From the NCBI GenBank assembly GCA_037974665.1, contig CM075777.1:11369001-11433000 (forward strand): a stretch of 64,000 bases of DNA, read 5' to 3'. This document shows, piece by piece, positions 35,419 to 45,410 of the stretch. The translations under genes and the position numbers were made by a program. Origin of the DNA: Ehretia macrophylla. Taxonomy: Eukaryota; Streptophyta; Magnoliopsida; Boraginales; Ehretiaceae. Positions within the stretch are counted from its first letter, which is position 1. Each line of letters opens with the position of its first letter. Under the pieces are notes generated by a model, which was not told where the DNA came from, searched no databases, and saw only the letters and a program-made list of their open reading frames with translations.

Positions 35419-37347
35419 ATGGGGCCTCGCCGTCGTGCTGATAATCCGAATGTTGGTGGAGAACCCGAGGGGGTTCAGGGGCAAGAAGCTGAGGTGGCCG
35501 AAAATGCACCGCAGGTTCAAGAACCGAGCACTGCACAGATCTTGGCCACGATGGCCACAACTATGAACACTATCGCCCAGTTTGTTACACAACAGGGTCA
35601 GCCAGGGGTCGTTGGAGGTAATCAGGCTACGAGAGCCAGAGGTAGTGGTCCTACCGGAGGGAATCTGTATGATCGGTTTATACATCATGGGGCCTATACT
35701 TTCTTTGAGGAGCCGGACGATATGAAAGCTGAGATGTGGCTAAGGAAGTTCGAGAGAGTGGCAGCGATACTGGAGTGCCATGATGAGAGGAAGATTACTT
35801 ATGCTACTTTCCTTCTCGAGGGTGATGCTGTAGATTGGTGGAATACCATCAGTGAGAAATGGGAAGCTGAGAGAGGTCATCATTCGTGGGCCGATTTTGT
35901 CCGAGAATTTCGAGACAAGTATATATCGGTAGTTGCCCACGAGAGGCGACAAACTGAGTTCATAAACTTGAAGCAGGGAAGTATGAAGGTAGATCAATAC
36001 GAGGCTACTTTTACCCGGCTTTCCCATTATGCACCAGCTTTAATTCAGCCGGAGGACATGAAGATTCAGAGGTTCATCTTGGGTTTGAGGAGAGATATTA
36101 TGCTGAACTTGTCTTCAAATGATTTTCCCAACTATGCTGCAGTAGTCCGAGCTGCCTCGAGATATGAGAAACGGAAAGCCGATGTGTTAGCCGAGACCAG
36201 TCAATCGAGTAAACGGTTTCAGTCTCAGAGTCAAGGGTACCAGGGGCAGGCTGTATCAGTGGGGCAGAGTTCGCAGCCGAGGCAGACTCAGAGTTACACA
36301 GGGCCTACTCAGACTCAGGCACGACCAGTCCAGAGTCAGACTCAGAGTCAGTTCCGTCCAGCAGTTTCCCGTTCGCAGCAGGGTAGTTCAGCTACCTCTA
36401 CTTACAGAGCTCCTTCGGGAGGCACTGTTGCAAGACGTCACCAGCAGTGCAGCTTCTGTCAGCGCCAGGGCCACACTGAGGATGTTTGTTGGAAGAAACA
36501 TAACAAGTGTACAGGTTGCGGCAGTGATCAGCACAGGGTTAAAGACTGTCAGAAATTTAAGAACCCTAGGGGTCAAACATCAGCTCAGAACTCTCAGACC
36601 AGGGCCCCAGCTGCAGCACCACCACCACGAGGTCAGGCCTGTGTATTTGCTTTGGATGCTGAGGAGCTTCCGGATACTACCGCTGTGGTAGAAGGTATTT
36701 TTCTTCTTAATGATCAGTCAGTTAAGGTTTTAATTGATTCCGGGGCTTCGCATTCTTTTATTACTCCTACTTGTGTACAAAATGCTAAATTGAAACATGA
36801 TAAACTGTTGCATGAGATTGTGGTCTATACTCCTATGGGTCCGAAGTTTGTTACTTGGTCTATTTGCAGAGCATGTAGTATATTTATTGAAGGTCGTGTT
36901 TTTCCTGCTGATTTGATTATCCTACCCTTCAATGACTTTGAAATTATATTGGGGATGGACTGGTTAAGTAAGTATTATGCCCAGCTTGATTGTAGAAAGA
37001 AGATTGTGTATCTAGAAATGCCTGACCAGCCTGTGCTTAAAATAGTTGGTAGTAGAAAATCTACGGGAACTCCTATTATTTCTTCTATTAGGGCATCTAA
37101 ATTATTGAGCAAGGGTTGTGAGGCTTATCTTGCATATTTGATTAATCAACCTGGGGATCAATTGAAATTGAATGATGTACCTATCGTGAAGGAGTTTCTG
37201 GGGGTCTTTCCTGAGGAATTACCTGGGTTACCGCCTGATAGAGAGATAGAGTTCATGATTGATTTATTTCCGGGGACTTCACCTGTCTCTAGGACTCCGT
37301 ACAGAATGGCTTCACCTGAGTTGCAGGAATTGAAAGTGCAATTGTAA
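35419..37347 (+). CDS. Element E Gag and aspartic protease (642 aa)
   Basis: The frame opens at an ATG (MGPRRRADNPN) in the expected place after the leader. Residues from about 100 to 230 are the retrotransposon gag core (AEMWLRKFERVAAILECH, DAVDWW). A Gln/Ser-rich stretch follows. Two CCHC knuckles of C-x2-C-x4-H-x4-C form lie at about 342-377. The aspartic protease has its active site DSGA near residue 440 and LGMDWL near 510. Gag packages the element's RNA in cytoplasmic particles, and the protease cleaves the polyprotein. The frame enters the start of RT before ending at TAA (37345-37347). The related element B has a Gln codon there, so the stop probably arose by one C-to-T change. The frame downstream is the same, so Gag-Pol was originally one polyprotein. 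Confidence 0.9.
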   Translation: MGPRRRADNPNVGGEPEGVQGQEAEVAENAPQVQEPSTAQILATMATTMNTIAQFVTQQGQPGVVGGNQATRARGSGPTGGNLYDRFIHHGAYTFFEEPDDMKAEMWLRKFERVAAILECHDERKITYATFLLEGDAVDWWNTISEKWEAERGHHSWADFVREFRDKYISVVAHERRQTEFINLKQGSMKVDQYEATFTRLSHYAPALIQPEDMKIQRFILGLRRDIMLNLSSNDFPNYAAVVRAASRYEKRKADVLAETSQSSKRFQSQSQGYQGQAVSVGQSSQPRQTQSYTGPTQTQARPVQSQTQSQFRPAVSRSQQGSSATSTYRAPSGGTVARRHQQCSFCQRQGHTEDVCWKKHNKCTGCGSDQHRVKDCQKFKNPRGQTSAQNSQTRAPAAAPPPRGQACVFALDAEELPDTTAVVEGIFLLNDQSVKVLIDSGASHSFITPTCVQNAKLKHDKLLHEIVVYTPMGPKFVTWSICRACSIFIEGRVFPADLIILPFNDFEIILGMDWLSKYYAQLDCRKKIVYLEMPDQPVLKIVGSRKSTGTPIISSIRASKLLSKGCEAYLAYLINQPGDQLKLNDVPIVKEFLGVFPEELPGLPPDREIEFMIDLFPGTSPVSRTPYRMASPELQELKVQL

Positions 37348-40191
37348 GGCTTGCTTGAGAAGGGATTCATTCAGCCGAGTTCTTCACCGTGGGGTGCACC
37401 AGTCCTCTTCGTTAAAAAGAAAGACGGATCTCTTCGCCTATGCATCGATTATCGGGGTCTTAATCTGGTAACCATCAAAAATAAATATCCTTTGCCTTTA
37501 ATTGAAGAGTTATTTGATCAGTTGCAAGGCGCCAGGGTATTCTCTAAATTTGATCTGAGGCAGGGCTATTATCAACTGAGGATTAAGAAAGATGATGTTC
37601 CAAAAACTGCTTTCAGAACTCGATATGGCCATTATGAGTTTGTTGTCTTGCCGTTTGGTCTTACTAATGCTCCCGCCGCATTCATGGACTTAATGCAGAG
37701 AGTATTTCGTCCTTATCTGGACCAATTTGTGGTCATATTTATTGATGATATCCTTGTCTATTCTAAATCTGAGGCGGAACATGAACAGCATCTCAGAATT
37801 GTGTTGCAGACTCTGCAGGAGCATCGGTTATTTGCAAAGTTTAGCAAATGTGAATTCTGGCTTAAGCAAGTTGCTTTTCTTGGCCATATTATCTCGCAGG
37901 ATGGTATTTCTGTTGATCCAACGAAGATTGAAGTTGTGTTATCTTGGAAACGACCTGAAACTGTCACGGAAATTCGTAGCTTCCTTGGTTTAGCTGGGTA
38001 TTATCGGAGGTTTGTCAAGGATTTCTCTAAGATTGCAGGGCCTTTAACTCAGCTTACTCAGAAGAAAACAGTATTTGACTGGAATGATAAATGTGAGGCC
38101 AGCTTCCAGGAATTGAAGAAGAGATTGACTACAGCTCCTATTCTTGCTTTACCTGAGGGTTATGATAATCTGATGATCTATAGTGATGCTTCGAAGGAGG
38201 GTCTGGGTTGTGTATTGATGCAGAATGGCAGGGTTATTGCTTATGCTTCTAGGAAACTGAAACCTTATGAACTCAACTATCCGACTCATGATCTTGAGCT
38301 TGCAGCTATCATTCTTGCATTAAAGAAATGGCGTCATTATCTCTGGGGCAACAAATTTGAAATCTTTACAGATCATAAGAGCTTGAAATATCTGTTTTCA
38401 CAGAAAGAGTTGAACATGAGGCAGAGGCGTTGGCTGGAATTACTTGAGGACTATAACTGCACCATTAACTATCTTCCAGGTAAGGCCAATATTGTTGCTG
38501 ATGCTTTGAGCCGAAAGGCTACTGTTGCTAGCTTGATTATCAAGAATTGGGAATTCATGGAAGAATTGTGCTTATGGAAGCCTAGTACTTCAAATTCTGG
38601 TATTCAATTTGCAAGTTTGCAGATTCAATCTCTGTTGTTATCCAGGATTCGAGAAGCTCAACAGGCTGATCTTCAATTGTTGAAAGTCTTAGAGAATTCT
38701 AAAGGGGGAGAGTCGGATTTCAAACTGCACGACGATGGTATTCTTAAATTCAAGGGTAGAATCTGTATTCCGAATGATCCAACTCTAAAGAAGGATATTC
38801 TTGCTGAGGCACACAGTTCTCGATATACTATCCATCCAGGCAGTACGAAAATGTATAAAGATTTAAAGCAGAATTTCTGGTGGAATAATATGAAGAGAGA
38901 AATTGCTGACTATGTTGCTCGATGCCTTACTTGTCAGAAAGTTAAAGCAGAACATCAGAGACCTGCAGGATTGTTGCAACCTTTGGCTATTCCTGTTTGG
39001 AAATGGGATCATATTACTATGGATTTCGTATCAGATTTATCGAGGTCTTCGAGGGGTAATGACTCAGTCTGGGTTATTGTGGATAGACTGACCAAGACTT
39101 CTCATTTTATTGCTAAAAATAAGTCTGATTCTCTTGATAAACTGGTAGAGTTGTATATTGAGAATGTTGTCCGACTACATGGAATTCCAAAGAGTATCGT
39201 GTCAGATAGAGATCCCAGATTCACATCTCAGTTCTGGCAGAAGATACAGAAAGCTTTGGGCACGAATTTGAATTTCAGTACAGCTTATCATCCTCAGACA
39301 TATGGTCAATCTGAGAGAACTATCTTGATCCTTGAGGATATGTTACGGGCTTGTATTCTGGACTTCGGTAAAAGTTGGGAGAAATATTTGCCACTAGCAG
39401 AGTTCGCCTACAACAATAGTTATCAAGCTACTATTGGTATGGCACCTTATGAGGCACTGTATGGGCGTAAATGTCGGTCTCCTCTCTACTGGGATGATGT
39501 TGGTGAAATGAAGACTATCGACCCTACTCTCTTACCTGAAATGAACAAAATGATTGATCAGGTGCAGCTTATCAGAAAAAGAATGCTTACAGCACAGAGC
39601 CGGCAAAAGAGTTATGCAGATAGACGACGTCGTGATCTGAAATTTGCTGTGGGGGACCGGGTATTTCTGAAAATTTCTCCTCGCAAGGGTTTGATTCGGC
39701 ATGGTAAAGGAGGTAAACTCAGTCCTCGATATGTGGGACCATTTGAGATAACTGAAACTGTTGGTGATTTGGCTTACCGTCTAGCTTTACCTCCCAGTCT
39801 GGGCAGAATTCATGACGTATTCCATGTTTCCATGCTTCGGAAGTATCAGCCAGATCCCTCTCACATACTTGAGCCGGAACCGCTAGAGATCAGTGAAACT
39901 TTGACCTACACAGAGAAACCTCTTCGAATTGTTGATCAGAAAGTTCAGGAGCTGAGGACTAAAAGCATTCCGATGGTTAAAGTTCTGTGGGATCATCACG
40001 GAGTAGAGGATGCGACATGGGAAAGAGAGGATCAGATGCGGGAACGGTATCCAGAGTTATTCGCGGAATCATGTAAGCATTGCGTGGACACAATTAGTTT
40101 AAGGGAGAGAGGATGTGACGCCCGGGTTTTAGCCATGCATTTAATTACTGTTGCACCCCTTGTTTGCGCATTTACTTCTATGCCTTATTAA
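37348..40191 (+). CDS. Element E Pol: RT, RNase H, integrase, chromodomain-type tail
   Basis: This is the same frame as gag after one TAA, with no later stop for about 2.8 kb. With residues counted from codon 37351: RT carries FIDDILVYS near residue 130; RNase H starts near 277 ([25 protein letters not shown]); the integrase zinc domain H-H-C-C is near 487-530; catalytic D, D and E lie near 557, 616 and 655 (TMDF, SDRDPRF, QSERT). HPQTYGQ replaces the usual [20 protein letters not shown] follows, then a chromodomain-like tail near 876 ([18 protein letters not shown]), which in this lineage is thought to steer integration to heterochromatin. The frame has no stop before the polypurine tract and ends inside the 3' LTR. 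Translation would need stop readthrough or an internal start. Confidence 0.9.
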   Translation, partial: GLLEKGFIQPSSSPWGAPVLFVKKKDGSLRLCIDYRGLNLVTIKNKYPLPLIEELFDQLQGARVFSKFDLRQGYYQLRIKKDDVPKTAFRTRYGHYEFVVLPFGLTNAPAAFMDLMQRVFRPYLDQFVVIFIDDILVYSKSEAEHEQHLRIVLQTLQEHRLFAKFSKCEFWLKQVAFLGHIISQDGISVDPTKIEVVLSWKRPETVTEIRSFLGLAGYYRRFVKDFSKIAGPLTQLTQKKTVFDWNDKCEASFQELKKRLTTAPILALPEGYDNLMIYSDASKEGLGCVLMQNGRVIAYASRKLKPYELNYPTHDLELAAIILALKKWRHYLWGNKFEIFTDHKSLKYLFSQKELNMRQRRWLELLEDYNCTINYLPGKANIVADALSRKATVASLIIKNWEFMEELCLWKPSTSNSGIQFASLQIQSLLLSRIREAQQADLQLLKVLENSKGGESDFKLHDDGILKFKGRICIPNDPTLKKDILAEAHSSRYTIHPGSTKMYKDLKQNFWWNNMKREIADYVARCLTCQKVKAEHQRPAGLLQPLAIPVWKWDHITMDFVSDLSRSSRGNDSVWVIVDRLTKTSHFIAKNKSDSLDKLVELYIENVVRLHGIPKSIVSDRDPRFTSQFWQKIQKALGTNLNFSTAYHPQTYGQSERTILILEDMLRACILDFGKSWEKYLPLAEFAYNNSYQATIGMAPYEALYGRKCRSPLYWDDVGEMKTIDPTLLPEMNKMIDQVQLIRKRMLTAQSRQKSYADRRRRDLKFAVGDRVFLKISPRKGLIRHGKGGKLSPRYVGPFEITETVGDLAYRLALPPSLGRIHDVFHVSMLRKYQPDPSHILEPEPLEISETLTYTEKPLRIVDQKVQELRTKSIPMVKVLWDHHGVEDATWEREDQMRERYPELFAESCKHCVDTISLRERGCDARVLAMHLITVAPLVCAFTSMPY
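40101..40113 (+). promoter_or_regulatory. Polypurine tract of element E
   Basis: aagggagagagga ends at the 3' LTR start (40114). It primes plus-strand DNA synthesis. The pol frame reads straight through it. Confidence 0.9.
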
Positions 40192-42453
40192 CTGACTTTT
40201 GTGACTACTATTCACTCCGTTTTTAAACTGCCTTCTATTAGTTAAGTAACATTTTTATTAAATCATATTAATTGTAAAAGTAGTGGGAAAAATGTGCATT
40301 TGAGCTAACGGCGTTAGGAGAGCTCGTTTAGAAAATGATTTTTGTAGTTGAGTGAATAGTGTTACGTAATAACTTTATAGATTTAATTAGCTAGCCTAAG
40401 TTTTATACATTAGCCTCGTTTTGGAGCTAGCAACGCGCATTTTATTAGATCACTTAAGCACTCATATGACCCCACCTCAACTTAACCCCTTTATTATATC
40501 ACTTAAGCTCATAAAATGCAAAAGAAAAAAAAAATAAAAAGCTGAAATCAGGAGCCAAACCCGACAGCCCCTCTTTGCACTTGGGAGAAATTTTTCATCT
40601 TCAACTCTTCAATTCAAGCCAAGCCAAGCCTTGAGCAACTAGTGTAGGGTGTTTGCAAGGTTCCTAGGTGCTCCTACGCGTATTGGTGAGGGATTTCACG
40701 ACTTGTTTCTGCAGTTTGAAATAGTTACTCATTTCTTGATTTGTTGAAAATATGATTATATGCCATTGTAATTGTTATCTATGCTAATATCCCATCTATA
40801 TGAATGCTAGAGAACACATTTGCCCCGTTGTTTCGCTTTTTAAACGGTTAGAATCGTTAGTTTGATTTTTAGGGTGAATAGTGACGTTTTTCTAGGGTTT
40901 TGTGTAATTGCTCGAATTAGCTCAATTTAATGCTTCTAATAGATGCCTTAGGTGTTAGTGAAGATAGCCTAATAGCCCCGTACACTTGCATTGCCCTTAA
41001 ATCGCCTAAAAATGGAAAATAGCCGACTTTAAGTTGGGGCTTTCGGGGTAAACGCGTGAATTCGAATGAGTTAGAGGGTTGAGAGGGTACCTTGGGGGTT
41101 AGTTAGAAGGTTGGGAGAGTTTCCTTTGAAAATGAAATCATTAACTTTGGTTTGGAAGAGAAATAGTTCGAAAAACAAAGAGGTTTAGGTGCAATTTAAG
41201 TTGTCTCACACTTCTAAACCCATGTCAGGACTTCTTGAGTGTTTATATGTGATTTTAAATTGATTTGGAGCTTTTGGTATGATTCTATGCTTATTTGGTA
41301 TATGTTCATTTGTAAACTGCTTATTAGCTTCTATATTTGCTTCTATCCTAATTGCAACGAGGTCAACCTACTTTGTTGATCCTCATATGTGTTAATGCTT
41401 ATATTATTGCTATTAACTTGCCATCATTGAGTGCATTGCATAGTGGTTGCGCAACCATAGTGTCAGGGGCGGATGTGTTGAATATCGGCTGGGCGACAGA
41501 GGGCTTGCCAGTGGATATTCAAACTCCGTGCCCTATTCCCTCATTCGCCTGGTCCGGAGATTGCCAGGGGATGTTGGGTCGTAGGATTTGGGGTACATCC
41601 GGAGTACACCCACTGGAGTGTTTGGGGATTATGCCGGCTTATCGTGATCATGCTCGTGGTTCGTGGATCGTGATTGAAGACCAGTGAAGATTGGTGTATA
41701 GGGGATTGTTGAAATGTATCCTTTTAATTGTGTGGTTATTTAAGTATCATTGTTTCTTTAATTGTTTAAGTGTTAACGTTGAGTAATTGTATTATCTGTT
41801 GCATTGCACGCCCCGGGACTTTATCCCTCACTGGGCAACAGTGGTTGCTCATACCTCGATATCTGTTTCAGGAGATGCTGAGGGTGATCCCCAGCTTGTT
41901 GATTTAGTTGAGGAAGAAGAAGTTCTGATCGAGCCTTTACCTTAGTTGCTGTGTCTGATAGCTTGAGGTGGTTAATGAATTTGCTGCTATGTGGAAAGTT
42001 CAATTAATTGTTTTATGTTCTATTTTGTGGCCTAAGGGCTATGTATAAGTTTGTTGCGCAAGTCGAAGGATAGTAGATTGTGGTGTAGAATTGGAAGCTA
42101 TGTCTTGTAATAACTTTTATTCTTGCCTTATTTCCTTGCATGCTTGGGAGTGGATGGTTAATGTAGAATGCTTAATCCTTTAAGTTGTTTTATTGATTTC
42201 TAGATTGTCAAGATTATAAAACTATGCTGTCAACAAGTTCTTGCATGCTTGTGTGTTTTGGAGATATTGTGTACCATAAGGCTCGGATGGCCTTATAGCT
42301 TGGCTGTTTAATTAAGAAAAGCTTGTATTGTATTGTTGGGACCTTGTTTAAGTGTTTACAGGTTTTTAGAATGTCCACGGTACAGGGGAGACTCTGTCCG
42401 TGTGTCGGGTCCGGACTTAACCTTTAGCTTGGGGGTTGGGTCGGGGCGTGACA
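40114..42453 (+). repeat. 3' LTR of element E (2,340 bp, full length)
   Basis: This is the complete version of the LTR. 40800-41346 is the part absent from the 5' copy. That part is homologous to other Gypsy LTRs here (for example gcttctaatagatgcc versus element A), so it is ancestral. It carries GTGAGGGATTTC at 40686, GGTTGCGCAACC at 41445-41456, and an acceptor-like ctgtttcag ending at 41871. Confidence 0.95.
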
Positions 42454-42458
42454 ATACC

Positions 42459-43650
42459 AGAATTTAATTGTAATCTTTTATCTGTCCAAAGTTGACCAAT
42501 GATTGGAATTGTACTCCAACTTTTCACTGTGATGTTTGTGTAATACAAGACTTACCCTCGAGGAAGCTAATTGGAGTAGGTAGAGTCAGAGATGGCCTGT
42601 ATTTCCTGGAGCCTATGAGTAGGGGCATAGCACTTACAGTAAATGGGTAGCAGGATATAGTTCTCTGGCATAAAAGATTGGGATACATATCGATTGATAG
42701 AATGGCTCATGTCTCTTGTTCTTCTTTTTCAGTTAAAAGAAATGGTGATTTTATTTGTGATGCTTGCCATATAGCAAAGCAAACACATCTGTCTTTTCAT
42801 ATTAGATTCAATAAATTGACAAAACCATTTAATCTACTACATTGTGATGTTAAGGGTCCTTACAAGTCTCAATCTTATTCTGGAGCATGATACTTTTTGA
42901 GCATTCTTGATTATTGCAGTAGGTCTACTGGGGTGTATCTCATAAAGTCTAAATCAGAAACAAGCTCCTACTTGGTATTCTTTTGGAAATAGGTAAAGAC
43001 ACACTTCAATTCATCTCTAATTAAAATTATGAGAATTGACATTGGGCTTGAATTCATGAATAAGAGTTTATTATAATTTAATCATGAACATGGGATAGAG
43101 CATCAAACTTCATGTGCATACACGCCTCAACAGAATGGAGTCGTTGAAGAAAGTATAGACATTTGTTAGAAATAGCTCTCGCCTTACGATTTCATGTGGG
43201 ACTACCAATTTCTTTTTGGGGGGAACACATTCTCACAGCTACGTATTAATCAACAGAATGCCTACTCTTGTGTTGAACAACAAGACAACGTATAAAATAC
43301 TGCTGGGTAAAGAGCCTTCATATGATCATCTTAGAGTTTTTGGATGTCTCTGTTATGATCACAATAGAACGTGAGACAAGTTTGGTGAAAGATCTCAGCG
43401 CAGTATTTTCGTGGGATATCCAGCAAGCCAAAAGGGCTTCAAAATATTTGACATGGAAACAAGGAAGATTTTGTATCTCGACATGTCATATTTGATGGGC
43501 ATTATTTTCCATATATCAATGACAATGAAAATTAAAGTGATGTCAGAACTCGTATTCAGGAGTATTCTCTAACAAATGATGAACCACTGCTACATATTCA
43601 TGAGTTTTACAATTACTCTTTTGATCAAGAGATTGCGAGTCGTGAGTTAG
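42459..43650 (+). pseudogene. Copia element D: integrase relic
   Basis: Directly after E's target duplication the copia frame resumes with EFNCNLLSV. The pre-integrase region follows (WHKRLGYISIDRMAH, CDACHIAKQTH, LLHCDVKGPYK; 42660-42890), then core fragments in several frames (RIDIGLEF, TPQQNGVVEE) and the C-terminal part (IFVGYPASQKGFKIF, about 43405-43450). The three acidic catalytic residues are still legible, but many stops and frameshifts break the gene. The linker ends near 43650, where hAT transposase sequence starts. Confidence 0.8.
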
Positions 43651-43851
43651 AATGTGCAATTATTTTACATTAATATCCTTTACCCATTGTTGATTACTTT
43701 GGGTTTAGGAGATTTGTTAGTAGCCTTCAACCATGCTTCAAGATAGTCTCAAGAAATACAATTAAGAGTGATATATTGAAAATGTATAATGTTGAAAAAG
43801 CAAAAACTTATCAACTGTTGGAGAGGCTTAAGAGTAGAGTTGCAATCACTA
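43651..43851 (+). pseudogene. hAT transposase relic, N-terminal segment
   Basis: The reading YPLPIVDYFGFRRFVSSLQP, then SRNTIKSDILKMYNVEKAK and RLKSRVAIT, is the segment after the BED zinc finger in plant hAT (RICESLEEPER-like) proteins. The BED finger itself is missing, replaced by copia D linker. One TAA lies near the start. The frame is interrupted at 43851 by a MITE and picks up at 44351. Confidence 0.75.
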
Positions 43852-44347
43852 AAACTGAGTCTAACAGCTTCCTTAAAATGACTCCTATATATGCAAAATC
43901 TTTCCAATGATCAACTTTTGATCATTAGAAGTTGTTATAATCTTTACAAAACTTTAAGTTTTGATGACAACTTTCTAACTGAGTCAATTCCGTCTTTTTC
44001 GATTGAGACAAAATAAAATAAAAAATAATATTAATTAAAAAATATAATAAAAATGATAATAAAAACTAAAATAGAATATCATTATTAACAAATAAAAAAA
44101 CATAAATAAAAAATCAAATGGTGTGTATAATCAAAATAGAAATAAAATGAATTAAAACAAAATAAAGAGTTTTTAAAATATAGAAGTTGTTGGAGTGAAA
44201 TTCAAATAGGAAGCTCCTGAAATAATAATAGATTAAAAGTAGAGAAGATGTTGGGGTAAAACTGAAATAGGGGGCCCTTAAAGCTAATGAGGCAACTCCA
44301 AACTCCTTACATGTAGATAAAAAAATAGAGAGGCTGTTGGAGTTAAC
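43852..44347. mobile_element. MITE inside the hAT transposase relic
   Basis: Removing 496 bp plus one copy of the flanking cta (43849-43851 and 44348-44350) rejoins the transposase frame between AIT and the residues before DMWTSNN. The ends are imperfect inverted repeats around ctaacagcttcc (left) and gaggctgttggag (right). Related copies of the right end recur inside at about 44180 and 44245, giving a subterminal-repeat look. The 3-bp duplication suggests a PIF/Harbinger-type element, tentatively. It has no coding capacity. Confidence 0.65.
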
Positions 44348-44350
44348 CTA

Positions 44351-45410
44351 ATGACATGTGGACATCCAACAACACAAAGAAAGGCTTTATGGCTATCACC
44401 GCCCATTTCATGGACAAATCATGGAAGCTACAAAGTCGCATTCTAAGGTATGGTACAACTTCATTCTAGCAAAAAGAAAAAAAAAATCTCTATGCTTTGC
44501 TTAGTTTATTTGTTAGTTACATGATTTTATAGTTTATTTGATAGTTACATGATTTTATAGATATTCCTATTTAGACTTATGTATGTTCTTGTCCCACATA
44601 CTAAAGAGTTGTTTTCTGATATACTTGTTGATTCTTTGTTGAACTAGAATATTGATTGTAGGTTAAGCTCAATTACTGTGGATAATTGCTCAACTAATGA
44701 TTCCATGATTAATTGCTTATTGGAAAAGCTTTCTTTTGATGATTTGTTGTTAGAGGGAAAGGTACTTCATATGCAGTATTGTGCATACATATTAAATTTG
44801 ATTGTGAAAGATGGATTAGAAGTTATAGGAAGTGGGATTGAGAGAATCTGGATACTATTGTTTATTGGACAGCTTCCCCAAGAAGGACTGAAAAATTTGA
44901 GGAAGCCGCTCGTCAATTACACATTTTATGTACAAAAAAATTCTCTTGATTGTAACACTCGTTGGAACTCAATTTATTTGAAACTACAATCTTCTATAGC
45001 TTATAAAGATATATTTCCAAGAGTTAATGTCCGAGGGAGAAATTATACGAATTTGCCCACTAATGGAGATTGGAATAATGCTATAGAGATTTGTGAGATA
45101 TTGAAAATCTTTTATCAAGCGACTGAATAGCTATGAGTTGATGATTAGAGAAATGGCATTAAATATGTTAAAAAAGTATCAAAAGTATTGGGATATTTGT
45201 CATATGTTAATAGGCGTGGCCAGTGTCTTGGATCTCAGATACAAGTTAAAGTTGGCTAAGTTTTATTTTGATAACATTTATGATCTGAATGATTCATCAA
45301 AACTTGCTAAACTTCGTCAAAATTGTTATGACTTATTGTTCGAATATCAAGTGACGGCAAATTCTAATGGATGTAGTTATCAAACTGGGTTGAATTTTTC
45401 AGGTGCACCT
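44351..45410 (+). pseudogene. hAT transposase relic, core and DUF4413-like part
   Basis: Segments read MWTSNNTKKGFMAITAHFMD (44355-44447), then LMYVLVPHTKELF to DNCSTNDSMI (44575-44705), HMQYCAYILNLIVKDGL, LDCNTRWNSIYLKLQSS and a later block GVASVLDLRYKLKLAKFY (45138-45330). These follow hAT catalytic-core order. A stop (TAG near 44646), a frameshift near 44870-44950 and a deletion near 45125 break it. The C-terminal hAT dimerisation domain is not found. 44448-44574 looks like an intron that keeps the frame. hAT transposases cut and paste DNA, and some were domesticated in plants, but this copy is dead. Confidence 0.8.
44448..44574 (+). other. Probable intron in the hAT relic
   Basis: Donor ctaag/gtatgg and acceptor cctatttag/acttatg bracket 127 bp of T-rich DNA. 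Splicing restores a phase-2 join in the conserved region between LQSRIL and LMYVLVPHT. Inside, an 18-bp phrase (agttacatgattttatag) is repeated. Confidence 0.6.

Larger units (their letters stand above)
33268..42453 (+). mobile_element. Element E: near-intact Ty3/Gypsy chromovirus (Tekay/Del type), 9,186 bp
   Basis: LTRs lie at 33268-35061 and 40114-42453, with perfect 5-bp target duplications atacc at 33263-33267 and 42454-42458. The primer site, two long coding frames and the polypurine tract are all in the usual order. It sits in copia D between protease and integrase coding. By hand I count about 29 substitutions in roughly 1,790 aligned LTR bases (about 1.6%), the lowest divergence among the LTR pairs here. 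The defects seen are one stop codon between the two frames, a D-to-Y change in a conserved integrase motif, and a 547-bp deletion in the 5' LTR. Confidence 0.95.
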
